The position numbers and the translations under genes were made by a program. A DNA stretch of 64,000 nucleotides from Grammothele lineata (lineage: Eukaryota; Basidiomycota; Agaricomycetes; Polyporales; Polyporaceae). The notes under the pieces were generated by a model. That model saw only the letters and a program-made list of their open reading frames with translations. It was not told where the DNA came from and did not search any database. Below, in pieces: positions 1 through 8,834 of the stretch. The stretch spans positions 372,001 through 436,000 of the forward strand of contig NDFF03000383.1 of the NCBI GenBank assembly GCA_002150815.3, given 5' to 3'. The number at the start of each line of letters is the position of its first letter. Position 1 is the stretch's first letter.

Positions 1-1
1 C

Positions 2-2125
2 ACGAAAGTGCGTTCCGCGCTGCCCGACGGGACGTCTATCTTCGAGAAGACCCGGAGCAAGAAGCGGCGGCCGTTCACGGAGGAGGAAGACCGCGCGCTG
101 AAGGCCGGGTACGACAAGCACGGCACGGTGTGGGCGACGATCGTCAAAGACCCCATTTTCCAGGCGCAGAACCGGCGATCTACCGATCTGCGCGACCGCT
201 TTCGCAACGCGTTTCCAGACCTCTACCAGGCCGCGGGTTACAAGCCACGCAACACCACCAAGAAGAAGAGGGACCTCCCGCCACAGCCTCCGCGCGCGGC
301 CGACGACACGCTCGCTATGAGCAGTGCCGCGGGCCCGGTACGCAGGAAGCGGAGGCACACGGATCAGGGCCTGTTCCGCGGAGGAACGAAGAGCGTGCCG
401 GAGAGCGCGAACGTGTCTGAGGACGAGGACAGCTCGGACGAGGAAGATGGTCCAACTTCCTTCCTGAAGGAAGGCTCGACGTCGCAAGTGGAGGAGACGA
501 TGAGCCCTGTGGCGTTCAACGAGGTCGAGATGCAGACTCTGGACTCCCTCAACGACGCCTTGTCCATCCCCGACTTCATCCCCAGTTCGTCCCTTTCTGA
601 GATGACCGACTCGTCGCAGTCACAAACCTGGTCGTCAGGTGTCGACACCCCAGTGCATTCCACTGCGTGGTCAACAGCTACTAACGCTGCGTCCCCGACG
701 TCATCTCACCTGTCGGCCACCGACTACTTCAACAACTCACCTTTCCATCGTCGAAACGAGTCCGGTCCTATGATTGGCAAATCGGCATGGGGACCTCAGG
801 ACTGGTTGTCAGGAAATCCCCGCCTGGAGCCGTCATCAAGCAGTTCCTCTTCCTATCTCGGAGGCTTCTCTCCAGCACCGTCTTCCCCCTTTTCCTTCGC
901 GCACCTCAACCATGGTGTCGTCGACCGCTACGACCTCTTTCCCACATCGTTTGCTCACGACTTCGCATCCGAAGTTGGTGTCGGCGACACGCACTCCACG
1001 TTCTCGGACCCCGAAATGTTCGCGCCCAGCAGCTTCCGTGGCTTCACCCACCACTCGAACTACGCCGGGGATCTCATTTTCGGCGCCCGGACCCACCAAC
1101 CCCAGCAGTCGGCTGACTACGGTCCTGGCTTCGGCTTCGGAAGTGCAGGGTTGGGTCTATCAGGGCTCCAGCAATCCACTCACCCTGCCATGCGCACGCC
1201 TGCGCTCCCCGGTATCGATGAAATCGAACTTTCGTCGATCACCCTGGACGACCAGACGGACATGCCCATGGAGGAGACCGTGGATACCGCGGTGCCCAAG
1301 GACAGCAAGAGCCCTGAGCCGCCACTCGACCTGAACAGCCTGGCCCTGCCCCCGCAGACTCTCGAGGAGCTTATTGGTCTTACGCAGGACGTGCACGTTA
1401 CGCCGCCCGGGACACCACAGACCCACACACACGACCGGATGGCGCGGATACAGCAGGCCGGCGTGCACATGTCCGCCTCGCACAACCGCTCGATCTCTGT
1501 CCCGCCCTCCGATCACCGCGCGTACGACCCGAGCGTGCCCGCTCCGCAGACGCAGCAGCTCCGCCCCAAGTCGCTCGTGCCCACGACGCGCTCGATGTCG
1601 GTCATGGACTACCTCCCGCTGCACGCGGGGGTGGGCCAGCCCCAACAGTCTCACGCGCCGGTGCCCGCGGACGCGAACGCGGTCTTCACGTCCCTCGCGC
1701 AGTCCGCCAACGAGCTCTGGAAGTCGTCGCTCCCCCCGAACCACGGAGGTGCGAACTACGACCTGCCGTTCCTCGACTTGCACTACAATTACGCGAGTGG
1801 CTCTGGCACGGCGGAGCCCGCTATGGGCGAGGACGGTGCCGCACAAGCGCAGACGCAGGCGCAGGCGCTCGATCTCGCACAGTCGTTCGCGGTGCAGAGC
1901 AAGACGCTCTCCCAGCTCCCGCCGTCGCTCGCGCAGCATATCCCGATGTTCGCGAGCTGGCAGAGCGCGCTGGGCGAGGCGCAAGGGGGCGGCGGGCCCG
2001 CGCAGGCACGTGGCATGGCGCCCGCGCACCAGCGCGGGCAGAGCGTCGTCTCGCCGCAGGACTTGCTCCTCACCAAGGGTGATAACAAACGCAAGCGGTC
2101 TAGCTGGGACGGTGGCCCGCGGTGA
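2..2125 (+). CDS. Telobox Myb/SANT DNA-binding protein, 5' partial
   Basis: The frame is open at the left edge, so the true start lies outside the window. The first ~75 visible residues form one Myb/SANT repeat: R-P-F-T-E-E-E-D-R-A-L opens it, and the third helix reads S-T-D-L-R-D-R-F-R-N-A-F, the telobox signature (consensus VDLKDKWRN) of TRF/Taz1/Tbf1/Tay1/Teb1-type proteins that bind TTAGGG-like DNA. Tay1/Teb1 relatives carry two such repeats, so another may lie upstream. The remaining ~600 residues are Ser/Pro/Gln-rich and disordered, as in transcription factors, ending in a basic K-R-K-R-S nuclear-localisation-like tail. The stop is followed by a CT-rich 3' region. A nuclear role at telomeres or at telomere-like promoter motifs is inferred from the family. 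Confidence 0.75.
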   Translation, partial: TKVRSALPDGTSIFEKTRSKKRRPFTEEEDRALKAGYDKHGTVWATIVKDPIFQAQNRRSTDLRDRFRNAFPDLYQAAGYKPRNTTKKKRDLPPQPPRAADDTLAMSSAAGPVRRKRRHTDQGLFRGGTKSVPESANVSEDEDSSDEEDGPTSFLKEGSTSQVEETMSPVAFNEVEMQTLDSLNDALSIPDFIPSSSLSEMTDSSQSQTWSSGVDTPVHSTAWSTATNAASPTSSHLSATDYFNNSPFHRRNESGPMIGKSAWGPQDWLSGNPRLEPSSSSSSSYLGGFSPAPSSPFSFAHLNHGVVDRYDLFPTSFAHDFASEVGVGDTHSTFSDPEMFAPSSFRGFTHHSNYAGDLIFGARTHQPQQSADYGPGFGFGSAGLGLSGLQQSTHPAMRTPALPGIDEIELSSITLDDQTDMPMEETVDTAVPKDSKSPEPPLDLNSLALPPQTLEELIGLTQDVHVTPPGTPQTHTHDRMARIQQAGVHMSASHNRSISVPPSDHRAYDPSVPAPQTQQLRPKSLVPTTRSMSVMDYLPLHAGVGQPQQSHAPVPADANAVFTSLAQSANELWKSSLPPNHGGANYDLPFLDLHYNYASGSGTAEPAMGEDGAAQAQTQAQALDLAQSFAVQSKTLSQLPPSLAQHIPMFASWQSALGEAQGGGGPAQARGMAPAHQRGQSVVSPQDLLLTKGDNKRKRSSWDGGPR

Positions 2126-3233
2126 GTCGTGGTTGTGGTCAGTCCCTTCGTCTTCCTACCTCCGTTATCCTCGTACATCCGCTGCCCCCCTCCCCTCCAC
2201 GCACACCGGTATGACTGGCACATGCCGGATGTCCTTCCATTCCTCCCGTCACATACTTCCGTACTCGTCATCTCCGTCTCCATCTCCACATCCCGATCCC
2301 CATGCCTGTTTACCACCGCCTCCCTAACGTCCTCCTTTCCCCCGTTGTCCTATGCTTTCCCTGCTCCCGCTTCCTGCCCTCTCTATTCCCCGCCCACTTC
2401 TCGCATCCTCCCATTCCTGCTCCCTTTCTCCGACCTCTGCGTATCTGCGATCCGAGTCCGTATTCGCGCTCTACTCCCGCTTCTTCCGTGTTTATCATCC
2501 TCCGTCCCTGCCGCACCTCGCATCGTGTTTGTCTGTCTCGTTCCTCGTCTCTATTCCCCGGAATTCTCCTCTCCTATTTCTTTTTCTTCTCGTGTTACGT
2601 ACTTGCCTCGTTGGTCTCGTCCCCGCATGTCTCTCACCAGTCTCACCGTACATCGCCCGTCATGTCGCTCACCTTTCTCATGTCTACTACAATGCATTGC
2701 CTGATGGATTTTCGGAGCGGCGTGAATGTTTCAGCATGGCCTCGTGCGTGTAAGCAGGGAGAGCATACTGGTCGATGTGTCCCATGGGTTGTGTTGTCAA
2801 TAGTCCCTCGGCCTGCTTCGTATCTAGTGGCCATCCACTAGAATATGGTCTTAGGGTGTTACCTCCGTCTTTCTTGGGTTCCTACGCAGCCGGTGGAGTC
2901 ATTCCACTGCTATATCGACTAGTCATTGTTGTTTCATGTCGTGACGGTTATCCCGACGACCGTGGGGTCTACTCGTTCGCACGGCCAGTCAACATGCGGG
3001 CGAGACTTCGTCGCGGTCGCGCATACATGGCACGACGGCGTCAAACTAGCAGGTCAACCCCGTCACGTCCTCACTCTCAAGCCTAGTAATAGCATAGCCG
3101 AATCTCGTCTAAGGGGAATGGGTGTAACATCGTACAAATGACCACAGGATTACCGTACACGCTGTAACTTGTTCTTGACTAATAAACATATTCTGCCGGC
3201 TCCGGCATAACCACTCAATATGCATGCCGCCGC
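2126..3233. other. Pyrimidine-rich 3' flank and intergenic DNA
   Basis: Roughly 2140-2660 on this strand is strongly C/T-biased with very few purine runs, which keeps several overlapping frames open without looking like protein. The rest is unstructured. I see no gene. Confidence 0.5.
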
Positions 3234-3621
3234 TCAAGAATCAGCATCATCAGGCTCTGCCAACTTCACATCCACCTTTTCCCCTGAGAGCTGAAGAGAT
3301 ACCGTGTGAGTGTTGCCATCCGACGCTACAGGCGAAATGCCACAGTACGCACCCCTCTCTCCTGCACTGGATACGGCCTAAAGTGGTTCGAACAGTCTGA
3401 GGATGCTGCGACGTTCCTCTGCTTCGGCTGTCCCGAGCAACTCGCCAACAGAGAAGCGGAGGAATGCGGTGGGGAGAACGTATTCGTAATTGACACCAAG
3501 GGAGCGCTGCAATCTGTGCTTGAGAGGTCGCATGAAGAAATAATCGTGAAGCTTTTCGACGCCCCATGTGGCCGCGGGACATGCCGGCGTTGCGACGAGT
3601 GTGCCTAGATGCAGAGAGTCC
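3234..3621 (-). pseudogene. Fragment of an unknown protein with an in-frame stop
   Basis: On the minus strand one frame runs from 3620 to a TGA at 3234-3236, interrupted only by a TAG at 3379-3381. The part before the TAG is strongly protein-like (V-E-K-L-H-D-Y-F-F ... L-G-V-N-Y-E-Y-V-L-P-T-A-F), and the part after it reads T-V-S-L-Q-L-S-G-E-K-V-D-V-K-L and ends naturally with acidic residues. A single CAG/AAG-to-TAG change would explain this. The upstream edge is an acceptor-like TTTTGTAG, but I find no exon before it, so this looks like a 3' gene remnant. A short intron removing the TAG was considered, but no GT lies in a workable phase. I do not recognise the family. Confidence 0.45.
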
Positions 3622-4356
3622 CTACAAAATGGTGCGTACTTTCCGCGTTGATGCAGAACGGGGGCACTAAAAGCGCTGCTCGTGGTAGTTCTACTTTAAG
3701 GAAAGCAGAGGACCTCCTAACTTGTTGAAGCAGGTCTGACCGCGACTCGGCGCTCAAGCGCTTATGATTGGCCGTGTTTGCGCCCGGGGAGGCCCGGCCC
3801 GCAGATAGCCCGTCGGCCTTTGGCGAGCGCCTGAAGTTGCAGACTTCCGACGCAAGGCCCTCCTCTAAAGCTAGTCGTTACTACCTAGTACTCCTACTGC
3901 CCGCTGCCACCGCTGCCCTCTGCCGGATATCGTGATTATAGCGGGAGATGCATCCGGCATATTGTAGGCAACTCCAGTCGGTTCGCGAGGAGTGTAGCGA
4001 TTCGAACAGGTGAGTGCTCAACGCTCAGCACATAGTTGGCGCTGTTCAAGGACTTCGATTCGAATATTAGTTTCAGCGAGTTTCAGCACTCACATTTCTC
4101 TAGGCCTTGATATCATTACGCGCACGAACACGGAATGCTAGACAAGAGCCGCATACTGAATTAGACCTTCAGCGCTTTAAGGCGATGCGCGAAGCTCGCG
4201 CTAACGTAACGGCGAGGACGTCTAGACATTTCGAAGCTTATACCTGTGTGCGATGACGACGATAATCCTCGTGGGCGAAGTGGTTTTACCCCATGATGCA
4301 GTTATACGGGTTTACGAACATCTCTTGTACAAGGTTCACGGGCTGTGCCTGCGCGG
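3622..4356. other. Intergenic, no gene seen
   Basis: Mixed composition with frequent stops in all frames. It contains a near-repeat around 4070-4092 (tttcagcgagtttcagc). I see no gene or RNA. Confidence 0.4.
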
Positions 4357-4363
4357 TATATAT
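4357..4363 (+). promoter_or_regulatory. TATA-like box
   Basis: TATATAT lies 62 bp upstream of the ATG at 4419, a typical spacing for a fungal core promoter. Confidence 0.45.
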
Positions 4364-4418
4364 CATTGATGCCTTCAGATGATGGTCTGCAGTCTCTCTC
4401 CCTCGTTCGTCCCGACTC

Positions 4419-7400
4419 ATGTCTTCCGCCCCTTGGGAGATCTATGCAGAGCAGCTCTTTCCTCTCAAGTACGGCTACCCCCTTTGGCTCCCCGACTCCT
4501 ACGGCCTGGAAGTCCAGGTTGGGGACGTCGGCTGGCTAGTCAATGGCGGATTCCGTGCACTATTCAACGCTATGAAGCCGGATAGTAGCTCTGCAATAGC
4601 AGCTCCCTCATCCACTATCGAGCCTCTGGAAAGACATAGGGTCCCCGAGACGACATGCCCAATCATCACGCAACCGATGATATGCAGTCGGAGTATCCGC
4701 CGAGTTCAAACAGATGCGTCGATAGAGGCCGATATCCCAACGACGGCGTGCGTACGAGATTACAGAGCCTCCCTCACTATTTACTCATATTCCTATGAAC
4801 ACCCAGCGGACCTTACACAGCTGGCGCGAGCGTTGGTTACAAATTTACTTCCCTCACAGACTCGGGAGCGTTGGTAGTCCTCGAACCCCCCGCGATTAGC
4901 ACCGATCTTCATTCTCGGATCCACATCACCAATTACATGCGTCGTAACTTCGCCCACTGGCTCGAATTTGCAAATTCTGAAGAATACTGTGGCCTTGGTC
5001 TCAAAGATGAAGAGATACTCTTTGTATCGGGCACGACGAAGACTACCCGTTGGGCAGTAGCTGCGTTCCAAGGTGATAGGTTCAAGAACAAGGAAGGTTC
5101 CGTCTCTGGTCACCTTGGAGGGCTTGCTTCCGCCGAGTTTTCTATACAGATTTCCGACCATGTCCTTCCTACGGATCACTATCGGACGGGTCCTGTGTTG
5201 TTACAACTCGGAGATGGACTCTCCGCCCTTCCAGATCGTACTGAAGAAAGCTCCGCGAGCACGTCTGGGAATTTTGAGCCGAGTAAACGCGATCAATGCA
5301 TCTTCATCCACTACTACAAGATGAAACGACGAGTATTCAAGTGGGGCAAGGAGCCGATCCGCGCTGCGGCGGGATTTGATCAGTTGCCTCGGGAGCCCGA
5401 GGACGACGGGGACGATGATCCGTCGCTGGGCCTTGACTTTGTGAAAGCAAGCATTGTTGACGACGACGACGTAAGTCTCGTTGCTTTACGATGGACTCGG
5501 GGTTAATCTGATCTCCATTGCCCCAGGGACCATACGATCCTGTGAACCATCTGTTGGACTACATTTTGGAGGTTTGTACATCACCAGCGTTGTAGTGGTG
5601 TATTAGACGATCATACGACATCGTGCCACAGAAAGAACCTTTGGCAGAAATGGCAATCGCCTCAGATAGTGATCTCCTCGCTGTCATTGCTGTGAGTACA
5701 ACTTAGAAGACCTGACGAATTGAACAGTCAAATTGATTGGAGTTATACAGGACTGTCCTCCTGACGCTCTGTTGGACGTCAAGAATCTTATCCAAACCGC
5801 ATCTCCTGCGATTGAAGTCGACAAGCATGGTGGTACGCACTCTCTCACGATATATCTCCCATTTAGGATTCTAGATATATTCTCGCCACATCGTCAGTGG
5901 GAATGGTGTCCTCAATAGGACAAAGCCTGTTTCCGTCAAGCTCTTCTACTCCGAACAAATCCGAGCCTCTTCAAGTTCCTCCTGCTCACGAGATAATGGA
6001 TGGAGGAGCCAAGAAGGAGTCTAGTAGGAAGAAGCAACGCAAACATGTGAATCCTGCTTGTTCACAATGGTCAGCTCTAATACTACTGCCGCGGTTTAGA
6101 GAGTGTGACGCTTTGCAATACAGTCGAAATAGAAAAGTGCAATGCGACGGTCAGAGGCCCGCATGCAGCTTTTGCACGCGCCGCGGGATCCAGGGAGACT
6201 GTTCCTATGATTTGTCAGCAGCGATGCGACCTCGGGGCAGACCACCGATCACGAAGCAACAGTCCACTTGCGACGCAATAGGCCGGTCTTTAGGGAAACT
6301 CAATGTCAAGCTCGCCGAAGCCCGCAACCTCAGCGTCAGCGCCTCTACGTCGTGCCCGTATGCGATCGTCCGGTTTGAGCAGAACGAGTCCATAGGTTGC
6401 GGCCCTGTGAATCTTACCGGCGACGCTGTTCAGAGCGTTGAGGCAGTCACGGGCAGCACTTCGCTCTCCGCTTCAGGTTTACCTTCAGCTGCCTATAGTA
6501 CTGATGCCGTCGATGGTATGGACCCCGAGCAACAGAAGAATAGACGAATCACCCGGAGCAGCACTCGGCCTACGCGGCTGTCATCAGGGTCGGGAACGAC
6601 GATGCCTGCTAGAAACCCGAAGTGGAACCACGAAGTGACATTGTAAGTGTATCATCAACTTCAGCCTGTGTTGACTTCCGGGAGAATATTGAAATTGTGC
6701 TTTCAGTGATGTTGCGTCACTGCAGTCGGTTGTAACCGTCAACGTGTACGACCGCACACTGTCAGACCATTATTTCCTAGGTGCCGTTCAGATTATGCCG
6801 GCGCTCGCTGGTGAAGCTCCTCATAACGCATGGTACAAGTAAGTGTGGCGTGCAACTATTAGGGGAGAGCGTGTCTGACTGCATTCGTCCCGTGACACTC
6901 GTTTTGATGATTCTGTACCCGATCGCGCGACCTTCTCATAATCCCCGGATGCGACCCGCTGTATGCCACAGACTACACCCATTGAATGATGGACAAGTGA
7001 GCGGAGAAGTCAGAGTGGAACTATCATTCCAGCAAGCTAACGACGTAAGCATGTGCCATCGACGCTTTTACTATGTGTAAAGATTGTTAACTTTCTATTC
7101 ATATGACCTTCCTCGGCGTGTATAGACGAATCGGGGTCTCACTACACGCGATTTTGAGTGTCTGAAGGTGATTGGCCGTGGTACGGACGAGCGCGTCTTC
7201 CAAGTGCGCAAGCGGGACACACAACGTATATACGCCGTGAAAATTCTCCCCAGTCGTCAGGCTCCCGAGCAGGAGGTCGCACATATTCTCGACGAGCGTA
7301 AACTCCTCCCAGGCGCTCTGGAGAGCCCCTTCTTCGTTGGCCTCAGGTTCTCCTTCCGAACGGAAGCGTTTCACTATCTTGTTGCAGACTTCAGGAGCGG

Positions 7401-8215
7401 GGGAGAGCTGTTTTGGCACTTGGAGAGAGAGAAGCAGTTTCCTGAGGACCGCGCTCGGTTTTACGCGGCAGAATTGATTATCGCCCTTGAGCACCTCCAC
7501 AAGTGCCACATCGTGTTTTTGTGAGTATACTGGCACTGTCCGCGCGGAAGTGGTTGCTAATGTATAGCTCAGGGACCTGAACCCTAAGTGTATCCTGCTG
7601 GATGCAACAGGTCATATCGCCCTCTCCGACTTCGGCCTTTCGAAGCCTTCCCGAAGATGGGATGAGCTCACCAGCACCCCGTCCGGATGCACAGAGTACC
7701 TCGCGCCAGAGGTTTTCCTTCTCAAGGACGGCTATTCCAATCTAGCCGACTTCTGGAGCATAGGCGTCCTACTCTTCGAGATGTGTTGCGGGTGGAACCC
7801 CTTCTACTCCGAGGATGCTCAGCAGCTGTACAAGAATGTTTGCTTTGGGAAGTTCAAGTTCAAGAAGGGCGTCTTCAGCGAAGATGGCAAGAATTTCGTT
7901 AAGGGGGTGATACCAAGATTTGTTAGATTATTTGACGATGAACTGACCGAAGCTGCACAGCTACTTAACCGAAATGTCAAGCATCGTCTAGGTGCATATC
8001 GTGGCTCCGCGGAGCTCAAAGAGCATGCGTTCTTCAAGGCTATAGACTGGGAGGCGCTCTCGCAGAGACAAGTCGTACCACCCTTCAAACCTGTCGTCGA
8101 GTGCGACGACTCCTTGGAGAATTTCGACCCCCAAATTGTCTCGGCTGATGTGCACGATTTTGGCCCTTGGGCCGTGGGCCCGGATTCGGAGGAGGAGTTG
8201 GTCTGGTGTGCGTAG
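4419..8215 (+). CDS. Chimeric protein: orphan basidiomycete domain + Zn2Cys6 + C2 + degenerate AGC kinase
   Basis: Exons: 4419-4747, 4807-5470, 5527-5571, 5632-5691, 5751-5832, 5898-6069, 6124-6642, 6707-6838, 6972-7044, 7126-7520, 7573-7906, 7961-8215. They join in phase to 1019 residues. Residues 1-395 match an orphan basidiomycete family (Y-A-E-Q-L ... G-Y-P-L-W near the start, I-T-N-Y-M-R-R-N mid-way, I-E-V-D-K-H-G-V-G at its end). Residues 448-477 are a complete Zn2Cys6 cluster, C-x2-C-x6-C-x6-C-x2-C-x8-C, whose second Cys is made by splicing, followed by an AT-hook-like R-P-R-G-R-P-P. A C2 domain follows (~507-690), then an AGC kinase closest by memory to Sch9/Sck1 (~702 onward). Kept: Lys730 and DFG (Asp843). 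Changed: third glycine of the loop is Glu714; the catalytic loop reads L-D-L-N-P-K-C, so HRD Arg, catalytic Lys and Mg-binding Asn are lost. No C-terminal hydrophobic motif is visible. Two adjacent genes read as one remains possible. Confidence 0.6.
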
Positions 8216-8834
8216 AGCGGTCTGAGTAAGCCACCATACACCGCCGGTTCCCTACTTCGCGATCACTGCTATGTGTACAGTAGTATGTTGACGGCGGACT
8301 GTGTCTGTCAATGACGCATCCCGGCTTGTTGAGGAAAAGGACACAACTTTATGCCTTGCATCCGGCGTTATCGTGAATGAAACGTCGTGTAGTGTGTAAC
8401 GTTGGACTGGCCGTTCAGATCGAAGCGTATGTTTGCGGATGTTGTGCAAGACCTTCTGATTCTAACAGCGACAAACAGGGGAACACGTTGCCAACATGCG
8501 GCGGTCGGTTCCCACTGGCGACTCGTATCAACGACGTCGACGTCCCGCGAAGCAGATAGATGAAAAGCACGATGCTTAATACTGCGTGGGCGTCGCTTCG
8601 GGGTGACTGCAGAGCGGAAGGAAGGCGGGCGTCGGGAGAGAGGCGGGCGCAGCCGTGTCCCGACTAATGAAACCATAACCCTAAGCGTTTGCCGTTCTGG
8701 GAAGAGTGGTCGGTGGCCGACTGAATCGCGAGCGACCCTCTTGCCCTCTTCTTCGTCGTATGCCACAGCGACGGACGTCAGGTCCCTCGGCTGCCCCCCT
8801 CTCCTCTGCACGACCTCCGGTATTTCTGCTTGTT
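8216..8834. other. Intergenic and 5' leader of the Msb1-type gene
   Basis: No gene seen. The last ~140 bp before the ATG at 8835 are pyrimidine-rich, as in fungal 5' leaders. One AACCCTAA octamer, matching the telomere-repeat sequence, lies at 8677-8684. Confidence 0.4.

Noticed and set aside
1160..2029. 289-codon minus-strand frame rich in Arg and Leu
   Set aside because: Antisense to the GC-rich, disordered part of the telobox gene, with composition typical of a shadow frame.
1374..2327. 317-codon plus-strand frame, Arg/Ser/Thr-rich
   Set aside because: Overlaps the telobox gene in another frame and runs into the CT-rich flank. No domain.
2129..2704. 191-codon plus-strand frame after the telobox gene
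   Set aside because: Only Pro, Ser, Leu, Phe and Arg from pyrimidine-rich DNA. The lack of purines explains the missing stops.
3306..3608. 100-codon plus-strand frame with several Cys
   Set aside because: Antisense to the more convincing minus-strand remnant. No motif beyond chance CxxC.
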